A stretch of 58,287 nt of DNA from Streptomyces sporangiiformans (GCF_005768555.2 NZ_VCHX02000046.1:1-58287), one strand, 5' to 3'. Shown: positions 49,411-58,161, counted from the stretch's first letter. The notes: a model not told the origin generated them from the sequence alone. Program-made: numbers and translations.

Positions 49411-49971
49411 ATGCTGGAACTAGCGATACTGGGCTTCCTGGCCGAGGGCTCCCTGCCCGGACACGAGCTACGCCGCCGGGTCTCGCAGTTGACCGGGTAC
49501 ACGCGGCCGGTCAGCGACGGCAGCCTGTATCCGGCGATCAGCCGCCTCGCCAAGGCGGGCCTGCTGGAGCGGTGCGCCGACCCGGGTGCGGGCGCAGCGA
49601 GGTACGTACTGAGCCTGACCGACGCCGGGCGCACTGAGCTGCTGAATCGGCTGCGCAAGCCGGCCGACCACGAGATCACCGACTTCACCCGCTTCTTCAC
49701 CGTCCTGGCGTTCCTCTCCCACCTGCCCGACGTGTCCGAACAGCACGCGGTGCTGCGCAGACGGCTTGAGTTCCTGGAGGAGCCGGCGAGTTTCTTCTAC
49801 GACGGTGACAGGCCGCTGCGAGCCGAGGAGGTCCCGGACCCCTACCGGCGCGGCATGCTGCTCACCGCCCGCGCCATCAGCAGCGCCGAACGCGCCTGGC
49901 TGCACAGGGTTCTGGATGGCGGCGAGCCCACCGAGAACGCTTCCTTCCCGCTCGACGAACCTGCAAGCTGA
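49411..49971 (+). CDS. PadR-family transcriptional regulator
   Basis: A 186-residue PadR protein. The wHTH opens MLELAILGFLAEGSLPGHEL, continues with the Pro/Ser-Asp-Gly segment YTRPVSDGSLYPAISRLAKA and the wing LLERCADPGAGAARYVLSLT. The C-terminal Vir-like helical domain (FFTVLAFLSHLPDVSEQHAV; RRGMLLTARAISSAERAWLH) provides dimerisation. ATG 49411 is chosen because GGGGGC precedes it and the wHTH begins there. The palindrome ending 20 nt upstream is probably its own operator. The dehydrogenase gene 22 nt downstream is likely co-transcribed. Confidence 0.88.
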   Translation: MLELAILGFLAEGSLPGHELRRRVSQLTGYTRPVSDGSLYPAISRLAKAGLLERCADPGAGAARYVLSLTDAGRTELLNRLRKPADHEITDFTRFFTVLAFLSHLPDVSEQHAVLRRRLEFLEEPASFFYDGDRPLRAEEVPDPYRRGMLLTARAISSAERAWLHRVLDGGEPTENASFPLDEPAS

Positions 49972-49993
49972 CGGCCCACGGAGGTACCCATCC

Positions 49994-50974
49994 ATGCTTG
50001 CCTCCTGGTACGACGAACAGGGCCCTGCCGCCGATGTCCTGCACGTTGGCGACCTGCCCGACCCCACCCCCGGCCCGGGCGAGGTCCGCGTCCGCGTCAA
50101 CGTTTCGGGCGTCAATCCCGGCGACACCAAGAAGCGGCGCGGCTGGCTCGGCTCCTCGATGCCGCACCCGCGGGTGATCCCGCACAGCGACGCCGCCGGG
50201 GTCATCGACGCCGTGGGCGACGGGGTCGACGCCCGCCGCGTCGGACAGCGGGTCTGGGTGTACGGCGCCCAGTCCTACCGCCCCTCCGGCACCGCCGCCC
50301 AGTTCACTGTCGTACCCGCGGATCTGGCCGTCACGCTGCCCGACCACCTCAGCGACGAACTCGGCGCCAGCCTGGGCATCCCCGGGATCACCGCCCACCG
50401 CACCGTGTTCAGTGACGGCCCCGTCGACGGACACCTCGTGCTCGTGCACGGGGTGCTCGGCGGCGTCGGCTCCCTGGCCGCGCAGCTCGCCCGGTGGGGC
50501 GGCGCGACGGTGATCGGGACCGTGCGGCACGGCAGCGACCTGGACCGCGTCGACCCCGCCGTGGTCACCCACGCCGTGGCGCTCGACGCGGACGACCCCG
50601 TCTCCGCGATCCGCGCGCACGCTCCCAACGGGGTGCACCGAATCGTCGAAGTGGCCCTGTCCGACAACGCGGACCTGGACAACGCCGTCGTCGAGAACGG
50701 CGCGGTTATCGCTGCCTACGCCACCAGGGACGATCGGCCCCGACTTCCCTTCTGGCCCCTGCTGTTCAACAACGTCACGCTGCGCATGATCGGCAGCGAC
50801 GACTTCCCCGTTGCGGCGAAACGGCAGGCGGTGCGCGACCTCACCGGCGCAGCCGCGGTCGGCATGCTGACCGTCGCCATCGGCGACCTGTACCCGCTGG
50901 AAAAGATCGCCCAAGCCCACGACCGTGTCGACGCCGGCGGCCGAGGTCGTGTACTGGTGACCATCCCCAGCTGA
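49994..50974 (+). CDS. NADPH:quinone oxidoreductase-type dehydrogenase (MDR superfamily)
   Basis: A 326-residue zinc-independent medium-chain dehydrogenase. The N-terminal GroES-like half has DPTPGPGEVRVRVNVSGVNP and the IPHSDAAGVIDAVGDGVDAR motif. The Rossmann part has VLVHGVLGGVGSLAAQLARW, a GxxGxVG nucleotide motif. No structural zinc cysteines are seen. ATG 49994 with GGAGG upstream, 22 nt after the PadR stop. It is probably in the PadR operon, so it may detoxify an electrophile or quinone that relieves PadR. Confidence 0.88.
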   Translation: MLASWYDEQGPAADVLHVGDLPDPTPGPGEVRVRVNVSGVNPGDTKKRRGWLGSSMPHPRVIPHSDAAGVIDAVGDGVDARRVGQRVWVYGAQSYRPSGTAAQFTVVPADLAVTLPDHLSDELGASLGIPGITAHRTVFSDGPVDGHLVLVHGVLGGVGSLAAQLARWGGATVIGTVRHGSDLDRVDPAVVTHAVALDADDPVSAIRAHAPNGVHRIVEVALSDNADLDNAVVENGAVIAAYATRDDRPRLPFWPLLFNNVTLRMIGSDDFPVAAKRQAVRDLTGAAAVGMLTVAIGDLYPLEKIAQAHDRVDAGGRGRVLVTIPS

Positions 50975-51306
50975 ACTGCATCGGCGCGACGCGTCCCGTA
51001 AGGCCCCGGCTGCCAAAACTGTCACCATCCGCGGTCAGCCGTGGACCACGAACGAGATCAATAACTTCACCTCGGTTTGAGATCGGGACGGGGTGTGGGG
51101 GTGGGTCGTCCCCCCAGCGTGGAGCGCGAGGATCTCATGTAAGGCGAGTGGGAATGTCGTTATCTAGGGTTGTCAAGTCTTCTTTGCAGCTCAACATGGG
51201 TTACTGCGCTTCTGGCACGTGAGGCAAGTAGCCGGCGGCACGTGAGACTCATGTCTTCGGCGTGGTACTGGTGGGCTCGCCTCATTCGAGAGGGCGTCGT
51301 CGTAGG
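50975..51306. other. 332-nt intergenic region
   Basis: Between the dehydrogenase and a convergent membrane protein gene. It contains a run of G then C (GGTGTGGGGGTGGG, then CCCCCCAG) that could pair weakly. I see no gene, tRNA or repeat family here. Confidence 0.5.
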
Positions 51307-52215
51307 TCAGCCGAAGCCGCGGAGCGAGGTGGCGACGTACCCCAGCAGGACGAGGCAGAAGCTGCCGACGGCGACGAGCATCTGCGGAAGGCTCGGCTGA
51401 CTCCCCAGCATCAGGGGACTCCAGCCCCAGAACACCAGCACGGTCAGCGCCGTGCGCACGGTCTGGAACGGCGCCGACCAGGCCACCTCCTGAAGGTCGT
51501 CGGCGTCGGGCACGAGGGCGAACACCGGGGTCAGGATCGCGCCGATGAGCGCGACGACGATGAAGGCGATCAACGAGCCCATGCCCAACTCGTCGTCCTG
51601 GAAGGCCTTCCAGCGGTTCTCGGCGAGCGTGGGCAGGTCCTTGCTCTCATTGACGTAACCGCCGAGACCGGGGTCGGACCGGGCCCACAGGACGTCGACC
51701 TCGGTTCCTTTGCCGGGCTTGTCGTGCGTGAAAGCACCGCGCACGGTGAGCCGTTCGGCACCGCCGGGCACGGAGACCACGGGCCGGGACGCGTATCCCT
51801 TCACGACGCCGTCGCTCAACTCCTGTCGTGTCGACTGCCGTTCCACGACCGCCGCGGTGCTCACCTCCGCGCCCGCGTCTCGCAGGGCGTCGAGGTTGTC
51901 GCCCGCGTTGGACGAGGTAAGGAGAGCGACGGCGAAAACGGCGGAGGAGAACGCGACGAGGACCCAGAGGGCACCGGTGCGAAGCTTGATCCAGAACTCG
52001 TCCGTGAACCCGTCGTCCTTGGGCTCGCCGCGCAGCACCCACAGCGCCACAACCCGCACCACCGCACACCCTACGGCGACGGCACCCCACACGAAGGGTT
52101 CGTGCCAGGGCCGGGCCATGGCGGTGGCCCCCAACAGCCACATGCAGGCGACGCCGGCCGCGACCGACGCCGCGAGCGAGCACAGCCGTACGAGCCATAT
52201 CAGCGCCGAACGCAC
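51307..52215 (-). CDS. Membrane protein of unknown function
   Basis: A 302-residue integral membrane protein. Two N-terminal segments (LIWLVRLCSLAASVAAGVAC; FVWGAVAVGCAVVRVVALWV) and a third (ALWVLVAFSSAVFAVALLTS) flank a long extracellular-looking loop (about 105-210, ASRPVVSVPGGAERLTVRGA). The C-terminal part has three more (LIAFIVVALIGAILTPVFAL; TALTVLVFWGWSPLMLGSQP; MLVAVGSFCLVLLGYVATSL). GTG 52215 with GGGAGG upstream. No family recognised. Confidence 0.75.
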   Translation of the reverse strand: MRSALIWLVRLCSLAASVAAGVACMWLLGATAMARPWHEPFVWGAVAVGCAVVRVVALWVLRGEPKDDGFTDEFWIKLRTGALWVLVAFSSAVFAVALLTSSNAGDNLDALRDAGAEVSTAAVVERQSTRQELSDGVVKGYASRPVVSVPGGAERLTVRGAFTHDKPGKGTEVDVLWARSDPGLGGYVNESKDLPTLAENRWKAFQDDELGMGSLIAFIVVALIGAILTPVFALVPDADDLQEVAWSAPFQTVRTALTVLVFWGWSPLMLGSQPSLPQMLVAVGSFCLVLLGYVATSLRGFG

Positions 52216-52292
52216 AGATCCTCCCGATGAACATGTGAAACGGCCTCACCGCGGCGCGCTCATCGACGTGCCGACGTACGCGGCCGGAACGA

Positions 52293-52342
52293 GCAGGAAA
52301 CCACCCCCGGCGAACGCATCCCCGTCGGGGGTGGTTTCCTGC
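52293..52342. terminator. 17-bp perfect inverted repeat
   Basis: GCAGGAAACCACCCCCG (52293-52309) and CGGGGGTGGTTTCCTGC (52326-52342) pair exactly, with a 16-nt loop. It is the longest stem in this part of the window. It lies before a small plus-strand open frame and just upstream of the membrane gene promoter, so it could be a terminator of lost upstream DNA or a regulatory hairpin. Confidence 0.6.
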
Positions 52343-52390
52343 CCCAGCAGCAGCTTCGGGTAGCGCTCGCTGCAGGCCACCACCCGCCCC

Positions 52391-52615
52391 ATGGCCCAGC
52401 GCGTGGTCAACGGCGTGAGTAGGCCCCCGGTCTACGGGCCGTACGAGCACGGGAATCCGGCACACGAGGCCATCTTCGGAGTGCCGGCCGAGCGCGTTCA
52501 CCAAGCGCTCCAGCGCACCCGGGCCGACTGGGAGGCCGATTGCGCAAAGTGGCGCCGGGAGAAGCGGGATCTCGCCGCAGACCTGGCTCAGGCCGTCGCA
52601 CCGAACCCGCAATAA
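52391..52615 (+). CDS. Small hypothetical protein
   Basis: A 74-codon frame with a charged, helix-rich composition (PAERVHQALQRTRADWEADC; AKWRREKRDLAADLAQAVAP) that looks like a real coiled-coil-type protein. No Shine-Dalgarno is obvious before ATG 52391, and no homologous family is recognised. It may be a fragment of a larger gene. Confidence 0.35.
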   Translation: MAQRVVNGVSRPPVYGPYEHGNPAHEAIFGVPAERVHQALQRTRADWEADCAKWRREKRDLAADLAQAVAPNPQ

Positions 52616-52638
52616 CCGGGACTTCCCTCACGTGGCCA

Positions 52639-52676
52639 ACGTGCCTGACGACCCATCGGATAGCCGTTAGGCACGT
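52639..52676. terminator. Hairpin in the convergent gap
   Basis: ACGTGCCTGACG (52639-52650) and CGTTAGGCACGT (52665-52676) pair over 12 positions with one G-U. It lies between the small frame and the convergent LysR gene, so it can serve as a bidirectional terminator. Confidence 0.5.
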
Positions 52677-52772
52677 AGGGAAACGGCCTCATACCTCACA
52701 TGCCTTCTCCGAACTAACTGCGCCAGCAACTAGACGGGACGCCAAGCAACGAAGGTCCGATGAACCCAGCGG

Positions 52773-53675
52773 TCACACCTGTTCGGATTCGTTTTCGAGC
52801 TGGCTCGTCTTGGCCCGCAGCCATGCCGTCAGTTGGCGGACACGTCCGTCTTGTTCGGGTGGTTGGCGGCTGAGGAGGTGGTAGCTGGTGCCGTCGGGGA
52901 CGAAACCGAAGGGTGCGACGAGTTGGCCCCGCTCCAGGTCGTCGCGGACGACGGCATACGGGGCGATCGCGATCCCGACGCCGGCCGCGGCGGCCTGGAG
53001 GGTCAGGTAGAAGTGCTCCAGGGTCTGCTGGGAGGCGGGCTCTGCTTTCATGCCGGTGATGCGTCGCCAGTCGTCCCACGCCTGCGGCCGCGTGCTGGTG
53101 TGCAGAAGGGCTGCCCCCGTCAGGTCGGCGGCGCCGGTCAGGCGGGCCGCGAGATCGGGCCGGCAGACGGGTCCGATCCTCTCCGCGAACAAGCGGGTCC
53201 GGCTCACCTCTTCGGGAAACGGGAAGTCGTCCCGGCGGATCGCGAGGTCGATGTTGTCCCGCTCGAAGAAGACGGGGCCGCCGCCTGCGGACAGGTGGAC
53301 GGTGACGTCCGGCACGTTCACGGCCAGGTCGGGCAGCCGGGGAATGAGCCACCGCATCAGGAGTGTGGGCTCGCACGAGAGGGTGAGCGGTCCTGCGGGT
53401 GTGTGCTGTGAGATCTGCCGGGCGGCCGCATCGATCTGATCAAGTGCGTCTCTGACGATGGCCGCGAGCTGGCGCGCCTGCGGGGTCGGGCGCAAGGCGC
53501 GTGTCTGCCGCTCGAACAGTGATGTCCCAAGGGACCGCTCCAGGTTCTGGACCTGTCGGCTCACCGCGCCGTGCGTGACGTGCAGCTCCTGCGCCGCCGC
53601 GGTCATGCTCGCGTGCCGGACGGTCGCTTCGAAGGGCAGCAGAGTATTCAGAGGAGGCAGACCCGACCATCGCAT
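52773..53675 (-). CDS. LysR-family transcriptional regulator (GcvA-like)
   Basis: A 300-residue LysR protein. The HTH is PPLNTLLPFEATVRHASMTA, AAQELHVTHGAVSRQVQNLE, RSLGTSLFERQTRALRPTPQ, the GcvA-type spelling. The effector domain has TLSCEPTLLMRWLIPRLPDL and GVGIAIAPYAVVRDDLERGQ. ATG 53675. It is divergent from the kinase gene, with an operator-like dyad CTCACA-N5-TGTGAG (53688-53704) between them, so it probably controls the acid-sugar operon and itself. Confidence 0.9.
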   Translation of the reverse strand: MRWSGLPPLNTLLPFEATVRHASMTAAAQELHVTHGAVSRQVQNLERSLGTSLFERQTRALRPTPQARQLAAIVRDALDQIDAAARQISQHTPAGPLTLSCEPTLLMRWLIPRLPDLAVNVPDVTVHLSAGGGPVFFERDNIDLAIRRDDFPFPEEVSRTRLFAERIGPVCRPDLAARLTGAADLTGAALLHTSTRPQAWDDWRRITGMKAEPASQQTLEHFYLTLQAAAAGVGIAIAPYAVVRDDLERGQLVAPFGFVPDGTSYHLLSRQPPEQDGRVRQLTAWLRAKTSQLENESEQV

Positions 53676-53687
53676 ACGTGAATTTTA

Positions 53688-53704
53688 CTCACAGGTCTTG
53701 TGAG
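53688..53704. promoter_or_regulatory. LysR-type dyad operator
   Basis: CTCACA-GGTCT-TGTGAG, 6-5-6 symmetric, 13 bp before the LysR start in the divergent region. The surrounding sequence is AT-rich, as expected of a promoter. Confidence 0.6.
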
Positions 53705-53786
53705 AATGAATCGCTTGTCCAGCTCTTTTGGCTGCCTGACTATTGATCCAGTCACAGAAAATTGCTGACCAATGGAGAGGTGGGGC

Positions 53787-54980
53787 ATGACATTCCGCAA
53801 CGACGAGCGGTCGGCCATCGCCATCCTGGCGGATGACCTCACCAGCGCCGGGGACGGCGCCGCACCCTTCCGCCGGGCCGGCCACGACGCCCGGATCCTG
53901 CTCTCCACCCCGGCAGCGGTGCCGCAGTACGCCACGGGCGTGACCGCGGTCGACCTTGGAAGCCGCGTACGGGACGAGGAGGCCGCCGCTCTGTGTACGT
54001 GGCGGGCGGCGCGCCTGTTCGCCGACTCCGAGCTGCTCTTGAAAACGGTGGATTCCACCCTGCGCGGTCATGTCGCGGTCGAGGTCCGGGCTGCGTGGGC
54101 GGGATCGCGGCGGAGAGCCGCCATCATCGCCCCGGCCTTCCCGGCGGAGGGCAGGGTGACGGTGGAGGGAGTCCAGTACGTGCGGGGCGTACCGGTCCAC
54201 GAGAGTGACTTCGCACGCGACCCGGTACACCCCGCGCGGTGCTCGGACCTCGCGACGCTGTTCCCGGAGGCCGTTCCGGCAGGGCCGGGCCGGGCGGCCG
54301 AGCTGCCCGAACTGATCGACAACGGTGACCTGATCGTCTACTCCGCAGCGGATGATGACGACCTCGACCGCCTGGTGGCAGCGGTGCCGCGCCTCGACGA
54401 CGTGCTGTGGGTCGGCTCCCCGGGGCTGGCGGCCGCCCTGGCCCGAAGGTGCGCACGCGCTGCTGGCAGCGCTACTTCGGTGCCTGCGCCCGCCCGACGC
54501 CCACTGATCGTCGTCGGCAGTGCCAACCCGGCGACCCGGCGGCAGCTAGCCGCGCTCCGCGCCCGGACGGATGTCCAAGGGATCACCGTCAGCGGCGATC
54601 CGGCCACGGCGGTGGAGACGCTACGCGGCCTGACGGCCCCCGTCCTCACCCTCCACACACCCGACGAACGCCACCCGCCACAGACCGCGCAAGCACTCGC
54701 CCGCTCTCTGGCAGCAGTCGTCCAGGCTCTCACCGAAGAGCACACGGTCGACGCTCTCATCGTCACCGGGGGAGAAACGGCCGCGACCGTGCTCCAGACC
54801 CTCGGTGCCACGGGCATCGGCCTGCTCGACGAACCCGAACCCGGCGTCGCCCGCGGAACGCTGCTCGGGCAGCTCCCCCTCCCCGTGCTGATCAAGGCGG
54901 GCGGCTTCGGTGACGACGCCATGCTCCTGCGCCTGTGCCACCTCATCCGACATCCCCTCGCCTCTGGAGAGCACACATGA
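53787..54980 (+). CDS. Four-carbon acid sugar kinase (DUF1537; DtnK/OtnK-type)
   Basis: A 397-residue kinase. The N-terminal DUF1537 substrate domain has IAILADDLTSAGDGAAPFRR (about 11-30) and LKTVDSTLRGHVAVEVRAAW. The C-terminal nucleotide-binding domain has RPLIVVGSANPATRRQLAAL, LIVTGGETAATVLQTLGATG and LIKAGGFGDDAMLLRLCHL. ATG 53787 follows GAGAGGTGGGG; an in-frame ATG 15 nt upstream lacks such a site. It overlaps the next start (ATGA). In the known pathway a D-threonate or D-erythronate kinase phosphorylates the 4-position and a PdxA2-type dehydrogenase follows, exactly the gene order here. Confidence 0.85.
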   Translation: MTFRNDERSAIAILADDLTSAGDGAAPFRRAGHDARILLSTPAAVPQYATGVTAVDLGSRVRDEEAAALCTWRAARLFADSELLLKTVDSTLRGHVAVEVRAAWAGSRRRAAIIAPAFPAEGRVTVEGVQYVRGVPVHESDFARDPVHPARCSDLATLFPEAVPAGPGRAAELPELIDNGDLIVYSAADDDDLDRLVAAVPRLDDVLWVGSPGLAAALARRCARAAGSATSVPAPARRPLIVVGSANPATRRQLAALRARTDVQGITVSGDPATAVETLRGLTAPVLTLHTPDERHPPQTAQALARSLAAVVQALTEEHTVDALIVTGGETAATVLQTLGATGIGLLDEPEPGVARGTLLGQLPLPVLIKAGGFGDDAMLLRLCHLIRHPLASGEHT

Positions 54981-55966
54981 CCCCGATCGCCATCACCATG
55001 GGCGACCCCTGCGGAATCGGCCCCGAGATCACCCTCAAAGCGTGTGCCGATTCCCGGCGCACCGTGCCGGTTGTCGTCATCGGTGACATGGGCGTCCTTG
55101 CCCGCACCGACCGGGTCGCCGGAACGGGCCTCACCCTTCGCCCCATTTCATCCGTCGATCAGGCGGAGTTCGCGCCCGGCACGGTGGACGTCCTTGCCGA
55201 GAACGGCCTCCCGGCCGACCTGTCCTGGGGCACGCTCGACGCCCGAGCCGGAGCAGCGTCGTTCCAGTACGTCCGCCGCGGTATCCAGCTCGCGATGGCC
55301 CACGAGATACGGGCTCTGGTGACCGCGCCGATCAACAAGGAAGCACTGCGCATGTCCGGCGTCCCCTACCCCGGGCACACCGAGATCCTCGCCGACCTGT
55401 CCGACACCAAGGACTACGCGATGATGATGGCCACCGACGAACTGCGGACCGTCCTGGTCACCGTGCACCAGTCCCTCCGTACCGCGATCGACGCGATCAC
55501 CACCGCCCGCGAACTCGACATCATCCGCCTCACCCACCGCACACTCCAGCGCAGCGGCCTGCCCACCCCGCGCATCGCCGTCGCCGGCCTCAACCCCCAC
55601 GCAGGGGAGAACGGCCTGTTCGGCCGCGAGGACCTGGACATCATCACCCCCGCCATCCAGGCCGCACAGAGCGAAGGCATCCAGGCCAGCGGACCCTGGC
55701 CCGCCGACACCGTCTTCATGCGAGCGCGCGCCGGAGCCTTCGACGCCGTGGTCGCCCAGTACCACGACCAGGGCCTGATCCCCGTCAAGTACCTCGGGAT
55801 CGAACACGGCGTCAACATCACCATCGGCCTGCCCTTCGTCCGCACCAGCGTCGACCACGGCACCGCCTTCGACATCGCAGGCCTCGGCACGGCCGACCAC
55901 ACCAGCCTGCTCACCGCCCTGCGCCACGCCGACCGCCTGTCCTCAGGGGCACCGGCCCGCCCCTGA
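54977..55966 (+). CDS. pdxA2: PdxA2-type 4-phosphate dehydrogenase (D-threonate/D-erythronate-4-phosphate)
   Basis: A 329-residue PdxA-family oxidative decarboxylase. Motifs: AITMGDPCGIGPEITLKACA (4-23), LVTAPINKEALRMSGVPYPG then HTEILADLSD, VTVHQSLRTAIDAITTAREL, AVAGLNPHAGENGLFGREDL and VVAQYHDQGLIPVKYLGIEH, with the His residues that hold the divalent metal. ATG 54977 overlaps the kinase stop. The pairing with the DUF1537 kinase marks a catabolic rather than vitamin B6 role, giving dihydroxyacetone phosphate and CO2. Confidence 0.87.
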   Translation: MTPIAITMGDPCGIGPEITLKACADSRRTVPVVVIGDMGVLARTDRVAGTGLTLRPISSVDQAEFAPGTVDVLAENGLPADLSWGTLDARAGAASFQYVRRGIQLAMAHEIRALVTAPINKEALRMSGVPYPGHTEILADLSDTKDYAMMMATDELRTVLVTVHQSLRTAIDAITTARELDIIRLTHRTLQRSGLPTPRIAVAGLNPHAGENGLFGREDLDIITPAIQAAQSEGIQASGPWPADTVFMRARAGAFDAVVAQYHDQGLIPVKYLGIEHGVNITIGLPFVRTSVDHGTAFDIAGLGTADHTSLLTALRHADRLSSGAPARP

Positions 55967-56009
55967 CCACCGACTCACACCACCCCGGAACAGAAAGCCG
56001 AAGGACACC

Positions 56010-56669
56010 GTGGACTTCATCTTCATGCTCACCCGCGACGACCGCACCGTCACCGACTGCCTCGACGTCCTCGACACCATCAAAGACCTCGGCATCACCC
56101 ACATCGGATTCAAAGACATCGGCGTCGACCGCGACACCCTCGCCCAGCTCCACGCCCGCATCAAGGACATGGGCGCCACCACCTACCTCGAAGTCGTCAG
56201 CACCGACCGGGACCAGGCCCTTGCCTCCGTACGGACAGCCACCGAACTCGGCATCGACTGGCTGATGGGCGGTACCTGGATCAAGGAGACCCTCGATCTC
56301 CTGCAGGGCACGCCCATCGGCTACCTGCCCTTCGCCGGAGAACCCCTCGGGCACCCCACCCGCCTCGCCGGCAACCCGGACCGCATCGCCGACGACTGCC
56401 GACGGGCAGAAGCTGCGGGCTGCGCCGGCATTGACCTCCTCGCGTACCGCGCCACCGATGCCGACCCCCTCGACCTGGTCCGCGCCGCCCGCGCCGCCAC
56501 CACCGGCCGCCTGGTCATCGCCGGCTCCATCACCAGCACCGACCAGATACAGGCACTCGCATCAGCCGGAGCCGACGCCTTCACCATCGGATCCGCCGCC
56601 TTCGACGGCTCCCTTCAACCCCACGCCGGAACCATCCGATCCCAACTGGCCCCCGTGGTCGGCCTGTAG
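56010..56669 (+). CDS. TIM-barrel phosphate-binding-type protein of unknown function
   Basis: A 219-residue single-domain alpha/beta barrel. It opens DFIFMLTRDDRTVTDCLDVL, then DLGITHIGFKDIGVDRDTLA. The C-terminal half has the phosphate-binding layout of HisA/TrpF-like barrels: LVIAGSITSTDQIQALASAG, then ADAFTIGSAAFDG (Gly-Ser and Gly-Ser pairs on strands 7 and 8). The start is GTG 56010 with GAAGGAC upstream. It lies 43 nt after the PdxA2-type gene and is probably in the same operon. The dihydroxyacetone-phosphate level suggests it acts on a phosphorylated substrate or product; the reaction is unknown. Confidence 0.7.
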   Translation: MDFIFMLTRDDRTVTDCLDVLDTIKDLGITHIGFKDIGVDRDTLAQLHARIKDMGATTYLEVVSTDRDQALASVRTATELGIDWLMGGTWIKETLDLLQGTPIGYLPFAGEPLGHPTRLAGNPDRIADDCRRAEAAGCAGIDLLAYRATDADPLDLVRAARAATTGRLVIAGSITSTDQIQALASAGADAFTIGSAAFDGSLQPHAGTIRSQLAPVVGL

Positions 56670-56974
56670 CGAGAGCCGCCCCCGGGAACCCAGAAGAAGC
56701 GACCGAGCAAGGTCACGGGCGGGGTGAGGTCGAGTCACACGGCCATCGGCTGGATCTCTTGACTCCCCCTAAGCCGCTGCAACTCTGTGTCGAATACCAG
56801 CATGATGTACCACATTGTGGCATGACGGAAGGGTCCGAGGGCTGGGGGTGGATCCCCGAACCCGGGACGAATGCGAGCGTTGGGGCCCCAAGGGCGCGCC
56901 CCCTCCAAGTCGCCACCAAGCATCCTCACGCTCGGGACCCAGCTTGCGGCCCGGCGATACGAAAGGAAACCCCC
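56670..56974. other. 305-nt intergenic region before the oxidase genes
   Basis: It contains the palindrome CCACA-T-TGTGG at 56810-56820, operator-like, and a purine-rich Shine-Dalgarno (GAAAGGA) just before the first oxidase. No gene is seen. Confidence 0.6.
56810..56820. promoter_or_regulatory. CCACA-T-TGTGG palindrome
   Basis: Perfect 5-1-5 dyad about 155 bp upstream of the first oxidase start. A GntR- or IclR-type site is possible; no such regulator is in the window. Confidence 0.4.
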
Positions 56975-58117
56975 GTGTCAGCTGCCAGGAAGCGTGTCGC
57001 CGTGGTCGGTGTGGGAACGATGGGCAGCCAGGCCGCTTGGCGGCTGGCGGCCCGGGGCGCGGAGGTCGTCGGCTACGACCGGTTCGCGCCTGGCCACGAC
57101 CGCAGCGCCGCAGGTGGCGAGACCCGCGTCTTCCGCAGCGCACACTTCGAGGACACCCGGTACGTACCGCTGCTCCGGCACGCCGACGCCCTCTGGGGGC
57201 AGCTGCAGCAGGAGACCGGCCGTGAGTTGCGCCGACTGACCGGATGTCTGCTCATGGGGTCCACCGAGGAACAGCAGATGGCCACGGTCCTCGAGTCCAT
57301 CGCGGAGCATGACCTCGACCATGAGGTGCTCGACGCGGAGACCTTGGCGAAACGTTTCCCTCAGTACCGGCTCGAAGACGGTGACGCCGTCGTGCTCGAT
57401 CGACGCGCCGGCTTCATCCGCCCCGAACTGACCGTTCAGAGCGCCGCCCGCCGGGCCGAGCAGCTGGGTGCCGTCATCCATCGCTACACCACGGTCCGCG
57501 AGATCGTCCCCGTCGCGAACGGCGTGGAGATCCGCACCGACGCCGGCAGCGAGCGTTTCGACGCGGCCGTGGTAACCCCGGGCCCCTGGGTCAACGACCT
57601 GCTGCCCGGCCTGCCGTGGGAGGTGGAGATCCGCCGTCTGATCAGCGCCTGGTTCGTGCCCACCACCGACGCCTGGTTCGGCGAGGAGCGCCCCGCCTTC
57701 ATCCGCACATCACCCACCCACTGCTACGGCCTGCCCTCCCCGGACGGAGTGTCGGTCAAGCTCGGCCTCTCCCAGGCCTTGCACAAGCCCGCGGGCGACC
57801 CCAACCAGCTGAACCGGACGGTACGGCCGGAGGAGCTGGAGATCTACAGCGATCTGATCGGCCGCCACCTGCCCGACCTGCACCCCGACCCGACCCGCCT
57901 GTCCGTCTATATGGAGGGCTACACCAAGAGCAGCCGCCCGCTGGTCGGTCCGCTGCCCGGGACCGGCAACGAGAACATGATCCTGCTCGCCGGTTTCTCC
58001 GGCCATGGCTTCAAGCTCTCCCCGGCCTATGGAGACATCGCCGCAGACCTGGCGCTGAACGGCAGCTCGCCTCAGCCCATCGACTTCATCTCGACCGCCG
58101 ACCGCGCCGCGGCCTGA
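56975..58117 (+). CDS. FAD-dependent amine oxidase (monomeric sarcosine oxidase/N-methyltryptophan oxidase type)
   Basis: A 380-residue flavin oxidase. The FAD motif is RVAVVGVGTMGSQAAWRLAA (7-26). GGETRVFRSAHFEDTRYVPL carries the Arg-rich substrate face. A Cys in PTHCYGLPSPDG is at the position where sarcosine oxidases bind FAD covalently, and GFSGHGFKLSPAYGDIAADL is the C-terminal FAD-binding signature. GTG 56975 is chosen because GAAAGGA precedes it and the Rossmann motif begins 6 residues in. It follows the four-carbon acid operon by 305 nt and is a near-duplicate of the next gene. The substrate is a secondary amine or an N-methyl amino acid. Confidence 0.88.
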   Translation: MSAARKRVAVVGVGTMGSQAAWRLAARGAEVVGYDRFAPGHDRSAAGGETRVFRSAHFEDTRYVPLLRHADALWGQLQQETGRELRRLTGCLLMGSTEEQQMATVLESIAEHDLDHEVLDAETLAKRFPQYRLEDGDAVVLDRRAGFIRPELTVQSAARRAEQLGAVIHRYTTVREIVPVANGVEIRTDAGSERFDAAVVTPGPWVNDLLPGLPWEVEIRRLISAWFVPTTDAWFGEERPAFIRTSPTHCYGLPSPDGVSVKLGLSQALHKPAGDPNQLNRTVRPEELEIYSDLIGRHLPDLHPDPTRLSVYMEGYTKSSRPLVGPLPGTGNENMILLAGFSGHGFKLSPAYGDIAADLALNGSSPQPIDFISTADRAAA

Positions 58118-58161
58118 GTTGTCCCCCACCACCATCCGGCACATGCGACAAGGAGAACCAC

